A stretch of DNA of 64,000 bases from positions 372,001-436,000 of the forward strand of contig JBGFSY010000001.1 of the NCBI GenBank assembly GCA_041277045.1, in the 5' to 3' direction. Shown piece after piece: positions 1 to 7,952 of this stretch (position 1 is its first letter; every line of letters starts with the position of its first letter). Position numbers and translations under genes: made by a program. A model generated the notes under the pieces. That model was given only the letters and a program-made list of their open reading frames with translations. It had not been told where the DNA came from and ran no database searches. Origin of the DNA: Reddybacter sp041277045. Its GTDB lineage: Bacteria; Pseudomonadota; Gammaproteobacteria; Pseudomonadales; Porticoccaceae.

Positions 1-158
1 TTCATTACCATTAACATGGGGCCGCGGGTGGGGCCAACCCAGGATTTATAGCGTTCTGTTTCGGGGCCGCGCTTGCCGCCGAGGGGGGCGAGTACAGCAT
101 CGTAAAATACAGCGGCTCGTTCGAGATCATTGGTACCAATGGTTACGTAACTAATCAT
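1..158 (-). CDS. VOC (glyoxalase/bleomycin resistance-like) family protein, 3' part cut by window edge
   Basis: The reverse strand opens at an ATG at 158, preceded by a good ribosome site (GGAG). It reads MISYVTIGTNDLERAAVFYD, then a segment ending near ...GPMLMVM at the window edge. The pattern of a beta strand (SYVTIGTNDLERA) followed by a helix with FYDAVLAPLG is the N-terminal module of vicinal-oxygen-chelate proteins. Only about 52 residues are visible, so metal ligands and substrate cannot be judged. Many family members are unassigned dioxygenase or lyase folds. Confidence 0.75.
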   Translation of the reverse strand, partial: MISYVTIGTNDLERAAVFYDAVLAPLGGKRGPETERYKSWVGPTRGPMLMVM

Positions 159-268
159 TTTTATTCTCCGTTATTTTTTCACTGTTGTTTTGAATAGATA
201 ATTACAGACGTTCAACTTTGCTCTTCCAATGTAACAGCCTAAGCCCCATTGTTTAAGACTTAATGTCA

Positions 269-1072
269 CTAGCGCTTTACCTGAAATCCCCTTATCAAGG
301 CTCGTGCCTGTTGCTCAATGTCAGCCCAGTCATTGCGCCGTTGTGAGGCGAACTTCACCTCCGCATAAACATCCCTGCCATGCATAAAGCGTAGCAAGCA
401 GTGGGCCATTACGCCGCGTTCTAACTGTGGTTCTGTACAAAGTAGCCCGCCAGCACCACCGGTGAACCCGGCTGGCTCATAAGCGCTATAGCCCACTGGC
501 GAGGCTTCTTGCTGCCACCATTGTTGAGGCCGCCCATCTAAGCCAGCAAGGGTAATACCAATAATATCGGGTGAGGAGGCCGCCAGAAATGCTTCGATAT
601 TTTCCACACGCATTGCGCTCAAGCCATCGGCGCTGACTTTAAGACGGGCGACTGAGCCACCGCTTTTTTGACAGTCTCGCGCATCGGCAAAATAGGTGCA
701 GGGGATGCTGAACAGCCAGCCACCAATCACAATCGGCACGGGCTTAATACTAAACGTATGCACCAAACCGAAGCCCACACCGGGATATAACTTATCGGCT
801 CTGGCATCTTCTTCTGACAGCTCTTCTGGCGGCGGGCTGTTGAACATACGTGCGGCGTAAAACAACTTACGCAACTGGTCGCTTTGCAGACTTTCGCTGC
901 GCTCAGCCTCTTCTTCTGGCTGAAAACCACAGGTGACTAATACCCATTGCGTACCAGCGGCAAAGACCTCAAAAATCTGCTGGCGATAGTGGAAATAGCC
1001 AGCGCCCATTACTAGCAGCAACAAAAGCACAAAGATCAGCCAACGGAATTTATTTTGTCGATGTTGTTTCAT
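269..1072 (-). CDS. membrane-anchored protein of unknown function
   Basis: I do not recognise this 267-residue protein. It has a short basic N-terminus, one hydrophobic helix at about residues 11-27 (a run of leucines and valines), then a largely soluble part, so it is probably anchored in the inner membrane with the body in the periplasm. The soluble part contains several cysteines (including SIPCTY, ARDCQK and LLCTEP) that could form disulfides, and a C-terminal stretch FMHGRDVYAEVKFASQRR. It lies divergently from the SCO1-like gene, about 80 bases apart. Length and codon use look like a real gene, but no function can be given. Confidence 0.7.
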   Translation of the reverse strand: MKQHRQNKFRWLIFVLLLLLVMGAGYFHYRQQIFEVFAAGTQWVLVTCGFQPEEEAERSESLQSDQLRKLFYAARMFNSPPPEELSEEDARADKLYPGVGFGLVHTFSIKPVPIVIGGWLFSIPCTYFADARDCQKSGGSVARLKVSADGLSAMRVENIEAFLAASSPDIIGITLAGLDGRPQQWWQQEASPVGYSAYEPAGFTGGAGGLLCTEPQLERGVMAHCLLRFMHGRDVYAEVKFASQRRNDWADIEQQARALIRGFQVKR

Positions 1073-1153
1073 CAGCGTATTATCAAGTCCTAATATGTAT
1101 TATTACAACCACAACATTCACACCTAATTATCCAGCGAATATAAAGACTCTCT

Positions 1154-1783
1154 ATGAAAACCCAAACACTCAAACGCGGGCTACTCACCGTCGTATTATC
1201 AGCCGCCATCATCGGTGGTGTTGCCCTCATCGACTATCTCATACAACTGGGTCGCAGCGAAGGCACTGTACCACCGGGTACAGAGGCGCAGATTGGCGGG
1301 ATCTTTTCATTGGTCAATCAATTCAACGAGCCCGTTAATAATGAGAGTTATGCCGACCGCTACAAACTGATTTTCTTTGGCTTTACCAACTGCCCCGATG
1401 TCTGTCCCACAACACTCAGCCGTATGACACAGGCATTGAGCCAATTAGGGCCGCTGAACGATAAGCTCTACCCGCTATTTATCACCGTTGATCCCGAGCG
1501 CGACACCCCGGCTCGGCTTAAAGAATATGCCAAAGCCTTTGATCCACGCATTATTTATTTAACCGGTTCACCCGATGAGATCGCCAAAGTATTAAAAGCC
1601 TGGAAGGCGAGTCGGGCAAAAATAGCGACTGAAAAAGGCGAGGCAACGGAGGAAGATTACTCCATGAGCCATAGTTCAGTGCTCTACCTGATGACCCCGG
1701 ACGACCGATTGCTTGAGTCTTATAACTGGGAAATACGGCCCGATAAAATGGTCGACTCTATTAGCGAGTGGCTCGAACAATAA
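1154..1783 (+). CDS. SCO1/SenC family copper chaperone / thioredoxin-fold protein
   Basis: This 209-residue protein belongs to the SCO/PrrC family, which delivers copper to the CuA site of cytochrome c oxidase or acts as a thiol reductase outside the inner membrane. A hydrophobic signal anchor covers residues about 9-30. The copper-binding CxxxC motif is seen in FTNCPDVCPTTL near residue 78, followed by the family signature ITVDPERDTPARLKEYAKAF. The distal histidine lies in YSMSHSSVLYLM, so all three expected copper ligands are present. No oxidase genes adjoin it. It ends in a strong hairpin terminator shared with the convergent ABC operon. Confidence 0.93.
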   Translation: MKTQTLKRGLLTVVLSAAIIGGVALIDYLIQLGRSEGTVPPGTEAQIGGIFSLVNQFNEPVNNESYADRYKLIFFGFTNCPDVCPTTLSRMTQALSQLGPLNDKLYPLFITVDPERDTPARLKEYAKAFDPRIIYLTGSPDEIAKVLKAWKASRAKIATEKGEATEEDYSMSHSSVLYLMTPDDRLLESYNWEIRPDKMVDSISEWLEQ

Positions 1784-1817
1784 AAAAGGGCGAGCTTCAC
1801 GCCACGCCCTTTTTTTA
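1782..1817. terminator. bidirectional intrinsic terminator between SCO1-like gene and ABC exporter
   Basis: A perfect stem AAAAAAGGGCG/CGCCCTTTTTT with a short loop overlaps the SCO1-like stop codon. The A-run on one side and T-run on the other let it work in both directions, fitting the convergent genes. Confidence 0.85.
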
Positions 1818-1837
1818 TAACAACTACAAATCAAGCA

Positions 1838-2947
1838 TTAAGATGACAGGTTATGTTTGAAACGCCACGCGGCAATGATGTAGAGCACCGCGCCGATAAT
1901 CGCCATATTCAGGGCCGCAGGCCACAACTCGGCCATACCCACACCTTTTAAGAACACACCCATGCAAATATCCATAAAATATTTCACCGGGCTGAGGTAG
2001 GTGATCGGCTGTAAAAAAGAAGGCATCGATTCCGTTGGGGTCATGGTGCCCGACAGAAACAAAATGGGGAAAAGGCCGAAAAAACACAGCAACAGGGTCT
2101 GCTGTAAGGTTTTGGTAATCGAGGCAATCAACACGCCGATGGCAATGGCGCTGACCAGGAAAATAGCCATCAAGAAAACAAACAGCAGCATGCTGCCTTT
2201 GATGGGCACACCAAACCACCAGATAATAAACAGGCTGGGGAAGAAGGCGAGAATACCAACCGCCAGGGTCGGAATGGTTTTGGCGAGGAAAATCTCCCAG
2301 ACTTGGGTCGGTGTCACCATTAGCTGATCAACCGTGCCCACTTCTTTTTCACGGGTAATCGATGCTGCCGAGTGAATCGTACCCACCATCATAATCGCCG
2401 CAACAATCATCGATAGCACCACGAAGGACTCTAAAGTCTGGGCGCGGTTGTACCAAATTTGCACCACGGGGCGCACGGTGCTGCCCAACGCTGCGGGGTT
2501 GTCGGTAAACTCCAACTCGAAATTGCGCACGATAGCCGCCGTGTAATCTTTCGCCAGCGAGGCTGCATTCGAATTAGTACCGTCGAGTAAAATCTGTAGA
2601 CCGGGCGACTCACCGCGACGTAAATCTTCGCCAAAATTATTGGGAATAACCATCACGTATTTTACTTTACCGCTACGCATCCAGCTCTCGGCCTGTTCCT
2701 GATTGTCGGGATACCCGGCAACCTCAAAGGCTTCTGACAGCGTAAACTTATCGATCAGGTTACGGCTGATGACCGTTTGGTTGTGATCGATCACGGCGAT
2801 GGGCAGATCCTTCACTTCAAAGGTCATGGCATAGCCGCAAATCAGCACCTCCATGGTATAGAGCCAGAACACCACACCGAGAATCGTTTTATCCCGTGAA
2901 AACTGGATAACATCTTTCAGCATTAAACTTTTTAGACGGGTCCACAT
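1838..2947 (-). CDS. ABC-2 type exporter permease (YhhJ-like), distal subunit
   Basis: This 369-residue integral membrane protein is the last gene of a four-gene export operon. It has an N-terminal transmembrane helix, a large extracytoplasmic domain (about residues 40-170) and five further hydrophobic segments, the ABC2_membrane_3 layout. The coupling-region motif TREKEVGTVDQLMVTP is typical of the family. I place the start at 2947 because the ATG there is preceded by AGGAG at good spacing; an upstream in-frame start would add nine basic residues. It is similar in plan to the preceding permease, so the two probably pair as a heterodimer. The substrate is unknown; relatives export drugs or hydrophobic compounds. 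Confidence 0.9.
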   Translation of the reverse strand: MWTRLKSLMLKDVIQFSRDKTILGVVFWLYTMEVLICGYAMTFEVKDLPIAVIDHNQTVISRNLIDKFTLSEAFEVAGYPDNQEQAESWMRSGKVKYVMVIPNNFGEDLRRGESPGLQILLDGTNSNAASLAKDYTAAIVRNFELEFTDNPAALGSTVRPVVQIWYNRAQTLESFVVLSMIVAAIMMVGTIHSAASITREKEVGTVDQLMVTPTQVWEIFLAKTIPTLAVGILAFFPSLFIIWWFGVPIKGSMLLFVFLMAIFLVSAIAIGVLIASITKTLQQTLLLCFFGLFPILFLSGTMTPTESMPSFLQPITYLSPVKYFMDICMGVFLKGVGMAELWPAALNMAIIGAVLYIIAAWRFKHNLSS

Positions 2948-2986
2948 AGCAGCTCTCCTAAACCTTCGGCGCACACAGGCACATCA

Positions 2987-4084
2987 TTATGCGACTTTTT
3001 TCTTAAAGATAGCCACGGCGGCAAAAAAGACACCGAGGGTATACACCAGTAAAAAACTTAAGGGGCGTACCATTTCCGATGGGCCTGCACCTTTCAAAAT
3101 AATGCCCCGCGACACATCGACGAAATAACGACCGGGAAAAAGATGCGTATAGGCCTGCACCGGTTCCGCCATGGCATAGATGGGAAAGACAAAGCCTGAA
3201 AATAATATCGATGGCATCATCGTTACCACCAGCGCCAACAGCACCGCCAGTAACTGACTATCGGTAATGGTCGATATCAACAGCCCAATACCAACATTAC
3301 AAAAGACATAAATTAAACCAGCGATTGCCAAATAACCAAGGCTGCCATTGAAAGGCACCCCGAACCAGTAATAACCCAGGGCCACAATAGAGACTAATTG
3401 CAGTGAGGAAATCACGCCGTAGGGGATCAATTTACCGAGTAAAAATTCCGGCACGGTTAAAGGCGATGCGTAAATTTGCTGAATGGAACCGCTTTCTTTT
3501 TCACGCACAATCGCCAGCGTGGTTAATAGCGGGGGAAAGGCAGCGATAATCACGGCGTAAAGGCCAGAGACCACATAAATCATGCTGCGCAAACTGGGGT
3601 TGTACCAAATACGGGTTTGCACATCGATCAGCGAATTGTCTTCCACCTCTTTAAATTTAGACACAATGGTCATGCCGTAATTCAAGGCGACCAGAGCCGT
3701 CGCGGAATAGGTGCCATCAATCAACAATTGCACTTCGGGGTTTTCTTCCCGGCCTATAAGGGAATTAAAGCCGGGTGGAATAACCAGCACCAGCTTGACT
3801 TCATTCACTTCCATCGACTTGTGAATTTGTACTTCGGAGTCGTAATTTCTCACCAACTTAAAATAGGCGCTTTCTTTAAACTCATCAATTAAGTGGGCGC
3901 TGGATGGCGTCTGATCCTGGTCGAGCACGCCCAGGCTGACATTTTCAACTTCCAGAGAAATGGCGTAACCGAACATAAATAACATCACGATTGGAAATAG
4001 AAATGCCGTTGCCAGGGTGACGTGATCACGGGTAATTTCGCGGGTCTCTTTACGCATAACTGCGTATAGGCGATGCAGCTTCAT
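2987..4084 (-). CDS. ABC-2 type exporter permease, proximal subunit
   Basis: This 365-residue permease has one N-terminal helix, a large periplasmic domain and a C-terminal block of about five helices. It carries the cytoplasmic motif IVREKESGSIQQIYASP just before the helix block, the hallmark of ABC2_membrane_3 exporters. Its ATG overlaps the stop codon of the ATPase gene (ATGA), which implies translational coupling. Together with the ATPase, the HlyD-type adaptor and the second permease it makes a complete inner-membrane pump of the YhiI-RbbA-YhhJ or YbhGFSR kind. No outer-membrane TolC-like gene is nearby, so that partner must be encoded elsewhere. Confidence 0.9.
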   Translation of the reverse strand: MKLHRLYAVMRKETREITRDHVTLATAFLFPIVMLFMFGYAISLEVENVSLGVLDQDQTPSSAHLIDEFKESAYFKLVRNYDSEVQIHKSMEVNEVKLVLVIPPGFNSLIGREENPEVQLLIDGTYSATALVALNYGMTIVSKFKEVEDNSLIDVQTRIWYNPSLRSMIYVVSGLYAVIIAAFPPLLTTLAIVREKESGSIQQIYASPLTVPEFLLGKLIPYGVISSLQLVSIVALGYYWFGVPFNGSLGYLAIAGLIYVFCNVGIGLLISTITDSQLLAVLLALVVTMMPSILFSGFVFPIYAMAEPVQAYTHLFPGRYFVDVSRGIILKGAGPSEMVRPLSFLLVYTLGVFFAAVAIFKKKVA

Positions 4085-5919
4085 TTTAATTGCCCCGCGT
4101 TTTCTGCTTCTAGTTTCTGGCGTTCTTGTTCCAGGCGTGCGTCTTCAATTTTAATATAGGCAAGGAACATATCTTCAATAGTTTCCGCCTCAACATCGTC
4201 GGGTAGCGCGGCGATAAGCTCATCGGCCGGGCCAATACCAATTAAGCGCCCCTGATGCATCAAGCCCAGGCGATGACAGTAATTGGCCTCTTCCATATAG
4301 TGAGTGGTAACAAAAATCGTGGTGCCACTTTCTGCCAGCGTTTGAATCAACTGCCAGAACTTATAGCGCGCCGCCGGACTCACCCCCGACGTAGGCTCGT
4401 CGAGAAACACCACTGCGGGCTCATGCATAATCGCGCAGGCCAGGGCCAAACGCTGACTCAATGCACCCGACATATCGGCCACTAATTGATTCATCACACC
4501 ACTGAGGTCAGTCACGCTGATCGCCCAGTCCATTGCCTTCTTTTTATCACCTTTCTCCAGACCATAAACACCGGCAAAAAATGACAGGTTCTCCGCGACG
4601 GTAAGGTCGGGATAGAGGGAAAAGCGCTGGGACATATAGCCGATGTGATTACGCAAACGCTTGGGGTCGTCAATAATGCTGACACCACCAATCCAGGCAT
4701 CGCCACTGGTTAATTTTTGCAGCCCACACAGGGCGCGAATAAACGTGGTTTTACCCGCGCCATTGGCACCGAGAAAGCCGAAAACTTCGCCCGCTTTAAT
4801 CTCCAGGGTGACATCGTCATTGGCGACGAAGTCACCAAATTCCACACGCATATCTTTGGTGCGAATCAAGCCGCCTTCGGGCAAGCGTTCCGGCAGGTGG
4901 ATTTTCGGTGGTGACTCTGCATAAGCGCTACTTTTTTCACCACCACTGAGCATGGTGTAGGCATCATCGAGGGTGGGTTCTACCGGCTCAATACGCGCGC
5001 CGTCTTTTGTTAAGTCGGCCGCCAAGCTCTCTTCAATATGATTGGCGGTGTGCAGTTGGAAGTGCACGCTCTCTGCCAAATGGCGAATACTCAGTACATC
5101 GGGGTGTTCGACCAGGCGGTTATGAGCCCCGCCCCGGTCTTTCGTGTGCAGCTCGTAAACGTGGCCTTCACAGCGGGTATGGAGGTTTTCCACCTTGTCC
5201 ACACCAATGATTTCGCCCTCATGCAGAAAGGCAATACGGTCGCAGTGTTCGGCCTCGTCCATATAGGGTGTGCTCATCACCACGGTCACACCGTCATCAC
5301 GGAAAGCGTTGAGCATGGCCCACAGCTCATGCCGCGAAGCCGGATCAACACCTAAACTGAGCTCATCAAGCAACAGGAGGCGGGGCTCGTGCATTAGGTT
5401 GGTACACAGCGATAGCTTCTTGCGCATGCCGCCGGATAAATTACCTGCAGCCCGATCAAGAAAGCGGTACAGGCCCGCCATTTTCAACAGGCGCTCCTGA
5501 CGTTCGAGGTAAAGCTCTTTGGGCAGCCCGCGAATGTCTGCCGAAAACTCCATGTTTTCCGCAATGCTCAATTTGTCGTAGAGGGTAAAGCCCTGAAACA
5601 TGTAGCCGATGTGGGAGTTGATCCAGTAATCGTCTTTTACCGTATCGTGGCCCATCACCGTGCAATGACCCTCACTGGGGTCGAGTATCGCCGCCATCAG
5701 CTGCATTAAGGTGGTTTTACCCGCGCCGTCAGGCCCGAGCAGGCCAAAGATCTCGGCCTCGTAAATGGTCAGATCGACTTCTTTGAGTACCAGTTTTTTA
5801 TTAAAGGCACGACCAAGATTGTGCGCCTCGATAATTGGCTTACGGCCGGTAATAGAGGTACTCGTATCGCTCTGCTGCGGGCCTTCAGTGGCCCGCTCAA
5901 TGCTAGTTAAACTACTCAT
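4081..5919 (-). CDS. ABC exporter ATPase with two fused nucleotide-binding domains
   Basis: This 612-residue protein holds two ABC ATPase domains in one chain. The first has Walker A GPDGAGKT (62-69), signature LSGGM (161-165), Walker B LLLLDE (181-186) and a switch region STPYMDEAE in which the usual H-loop histidine is proline (218). The second has Walker A GANGAGKT (384-391), a degenerate signature MSGAL (483-487), Walker B VVFLDEPT and an intact histidine (540). Pairing the first domain's Walker and switch motifs with the second domain's signature gives one degenerate ATP site; the reverse pairing gives one canonical site. It powers the two ABC-2 permeases encoded downstream. Membrane segments are absent, so it is cytoplasmic. 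Confidence 0.93.
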   Translation of the reverse strand: MSSLTSIERATEGPQQSDTSTSITGRKPIIEAHNLGRAFNKKLVLKEVDLTIYEAEIFGLLGPDGAGKTTLMQLMAAILDPSEGHCTVMGHDTVKDDYWINSHIGYMFQGFTLYDKLSIAENMEFSADIRGLPKELYLERQERLLKMAGLYRFLDRAAGNLSGGMRKKLSLCTNLMHEPRLLLLDELSLGVDPASRHELWAMLNAFRDDGVTVVMSTPYMDEAEHCDRIAFLHEGEIIGVDKVENLHTRCEGHVYELHTKDRGGAHNRLVEHPDVLSIRHLAESVHFQLHTANHIEESLAADLTKDGARIEPVEPTLDDAYTMLSGGEKSSAYAESPPKIHLPERLPEGGLIRTKDMRVEFGDFVANDDVTLEIKAGEVFGFLGANGAGKTTFIRALCGLQKLTSGDAWIGGVSIIDDPKRLRNHIGYMSQRFSLYPDLTVAENLSFFAGVYGLEKGDKKKAMDWAISVTDLSGVMNQLVADMSGALSQRLALACAIMHEPAVVFLDEPTSGVSPAARYKFWQLIQTLAESGTTIFVTTHYMEEANYCHRLGLMHQGRLIGIGPADELIAALPDDVEAETIEDMFLAYIKIEDARLEQERQKLEAENAGQLK

Positions 5920-5958
5920 ATCATTCAGCCCTGCTGTCTATTTACCAGCCAAGCCAGA

Positions 5959-6915
5959 TTAATGGGGGACGACGAGAGTTTGCGGCCAGCCTTTGGCATC
6001 ATCCCAGCGAATCCAGGCGTCAGCGGGCATACCGGGCTTCAGGAAACCCTCTTTATTATCGAGGGCCAACACCACGCCAAAGACCATGCGCACTCGCTCT
6101 TCAGGCATGTTGATATCGCGCGGCGTGAACTGTGCGCGCTGGTCAACACGCTTCACCCGCGCATCAAAGTAGCGATCAGAAAAAGCACTAACACGGACTT
6201 TCGCCGGGGCATCGAGCTTGATTTTGCCGATCACTGCCTCGGGCAAGTAGGCCTTGAGTTCCAGGTCTTGCATATCGACCAGCACCGCTATCAGCCGTTC
6301 GGGCGATGCCAGCTCACCCAACTCAATAGATTTGGCCAAAATCGTCGCATCCATCGGCGTGTAGATTTTCGATTTATCGACCTCAATTTGCCGTAATTCA
6401 ACATTTTTGGCCGCCACAATGGTGTTGGCCTTGGCCTGCTCCAGCTGCGCTTTCAGGGCGCGCACCCGACCCAGCGCCTCGGTTCGCACCAGAGTAATTT
6501 GATCAAGCTTCTGAACAGTGACGATGCCGCGCTTGCGCAGCGCCGTGTAACGCACCAGGTCCCGCTCTGCGGTGGCCAGGTTGTCCTGCCAGGTTTGCAA
6601 TTGTTCAACCAGATGTTTCTGCTCGTACTCACGGGCGGTGCGTTGCGCGCCTGCCACAGCCAGTATCGCCGTCTGTTCACTGCTATCGAGCTCAACTAGC
6701 AGGGAGTCTTTCTTTACCGTCGAGCCCTCCAGTAAATTGGAGACCAGTACACGCCCAGACACCTCGGCACTGATATTCACCTCAGTCCCTTCAACGTGGC
6801 CATTGCCGTAGAGGAAGCCGTCCTCGAGGACGGGAGGCAAGGTGGAAATGTAAAAAAAATAGGATCCTGCAGCGATCAAAACCACAACTAACGGCGTTAC
6901 TATCCAACTCTTCAT
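5959..6915 (-). CDS. HlyD/RND-type periplasmic adaptor subunit of ABC exporter
   Basis: This 318-residue membrane fusion protein links the inner-membrane pump to an outer-membrane channel. Residues about 5-25 form a single membrane anchor, followed by a lipoyl half-motif (VNISAEVSGRVLVS), a long alpha-helical hairpin (about 80-170) and a second lipoyl half with the barrel domain (TPMDATILAKSIELGEL). It is the first gene of the exporter operon, with about 40 bases before the ATPase gene. Its length is typical for the EmrA/YhiI group. The regulator of the operon is not visible nearby. Confidence 0.92.
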   Translation of the reverse strand: MKSWIVTPLVVVLIAAGSYFFYISTLPPVLEDGFLYGNGHVEGTEVNISAEVSGRVLVSNLLEGSTVKKDSLLVELDSSEQTAILAVAGAQRTAREYEQKHLVEQLQTWQDNLATAERDLVRYTALRKRGIVTVQKLDQITLVRTEALGRVRALKAQLEQAKANTIVAAKNVELRQIEVDKSKIYTPMDATILAKSIELGELASPERLIAVLVDMQDLELKAYLPEAVIGKIKLDAPAKVRVSAFSDRYFDARVKRVDQRAQFTPRDINMPEERVRMVFGVVLALDNKEGFLKPGMPADAWIRWDDAKGWPQTLVVPH

Positions 6916-7250
6916 CTACAACCACCCCTGTTAAATCGTTATCTATCAACTTATTCAAAAGCCACACAAAAGAACTTCGCAAAAAAAACGGTGTTAAGTG
7001 ACCGGTATTTGCGAGACTCAACAAATCCATGTGGAACTTACTGATGCGCCCCTTGGCTATATTTTGTCGCAAGATCAGCACTCAGCTCTAATGCCTATGG
7101 TTGGCAAATTGGCTGGCGCTATGCGACGAAGAGACAATATATTAATTTATTTTTATGTAATCAAGGCCTAATTTACACCCCTCAAAACTAACCGTCGCCA
7201 CCAGTGCCATGCTTTACAATCAAAACAGGCTCCCAAAAAAAGGTTTGAAG
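6916..7250. other. intergenic region between divergent exporter operon and DUF924 gene
   Basis: About 335 bases hold the presumed promoters of two divergent units. A reverse-strand open frame here overlaps the adaptor gene and has no protein-like features. I see no convincing operator, RNA gene or repeat. Confidence 0.4.
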
Positions 7251-7790
7251 ATGCCCTTCATGTCCGTGATCCAGTTCTGGTTTGAGGAAACAAGGCCCGC
7301 CCAGTGGTGGAAGAAAAGTGCTGAATTTGACGCCTTGATCGGCACCCGATTTGCCGAAACTCACCGTTCGGCAAGCCGCTGTGAACTCTTTGCCTGGCGC
7401 CGTTGCCCCCTTGGACGGCTGGCAGAAATTATTGTTCTCGATCAATTTTCTCGCAATCTCTACCGCGACCAGCCCGAGGCCTTCGCCCACGACAGCCTAG
7501 CGCTGGCCTTGGCTCAGCAGACCATCGCCGCCGGTATAGCCCCGCGACTGAGCGCCAAACAGCGCGGCTTTCTCTATATGCCTTTTATGCACAGCGAGTC
7601 GCGAGCCATGCAAAATCAATCGGTGGCGCTATTTAGCCAAGACGGCCTCGCCGCCCATCTCTCATCCGCCCAGCGTCACCGCGATGTTATCGAGCGCTTC
7701 GGCCGTTATCCCCATCGCAATAAAATACTGGGGCGGACGTCGACCGATGAAGAACTGGCCTTTCTGCAGCAAGCCGGATCATCGTTTTAG
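7251..7790 (+). CDS. DUF924 family protein
   Basis: This protein of about 179 residues matches the DUF924 family, helical TPR-like proteins of unknown role. Visible family motifs are the N-terminal FWFEE, the tryptophan pair followed by FDALIGTRFAE, the core IIVLDQFSRNLYRDQPEAF, and FLYMPFMHSES. The final third includes RFGRYPHRNKILGR, also diagnostic. I chose the ATG at 7251 because AAAGG lies about eight bases upstream and the conserved domain begins directly after it; an upstream frame would add fourteen residues of no conservation. It stands alone on its strand before the exporter gene. Confidence 0.9.
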   Translation: MPFMSVIQFWFEETRPAQWWKKSAEFDALIGTRFAETHRSASRCELFAWRRCPLGRLAEIIVLDQFSRNLYRDQPEAFAHDSLALALAQQTIAAGIAPRLSAKQRGFLYMPFMHSESRAMQNQSVALFSQDGLAAHLSSAQRHRDVIERFGRYPHRNKILGRTSTDEELAFLQQAGSSF

Positions 7791-7952
7791 ACACCCCCCA
7801 AGCCGTCTTTACTGTCACTTTATGTCCCCCTGTTGTCATAAACGGCATCCCTTCAATATCGACATGCCCCTTTGCCGCCCAGTGCCGTAAACTGCCTACC
7901 CCTACTGACTGCTAATTTCCCCACCGCCTTTTCACCGGATAACCCCAACGCC

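Noticed and set aside
6791..7081. 96-residue reverse open frame upstream of the HlyD-type gene
   Set aside because: It overlaps the start of the adaptor gene in another frame and shows no protein-like pattern.
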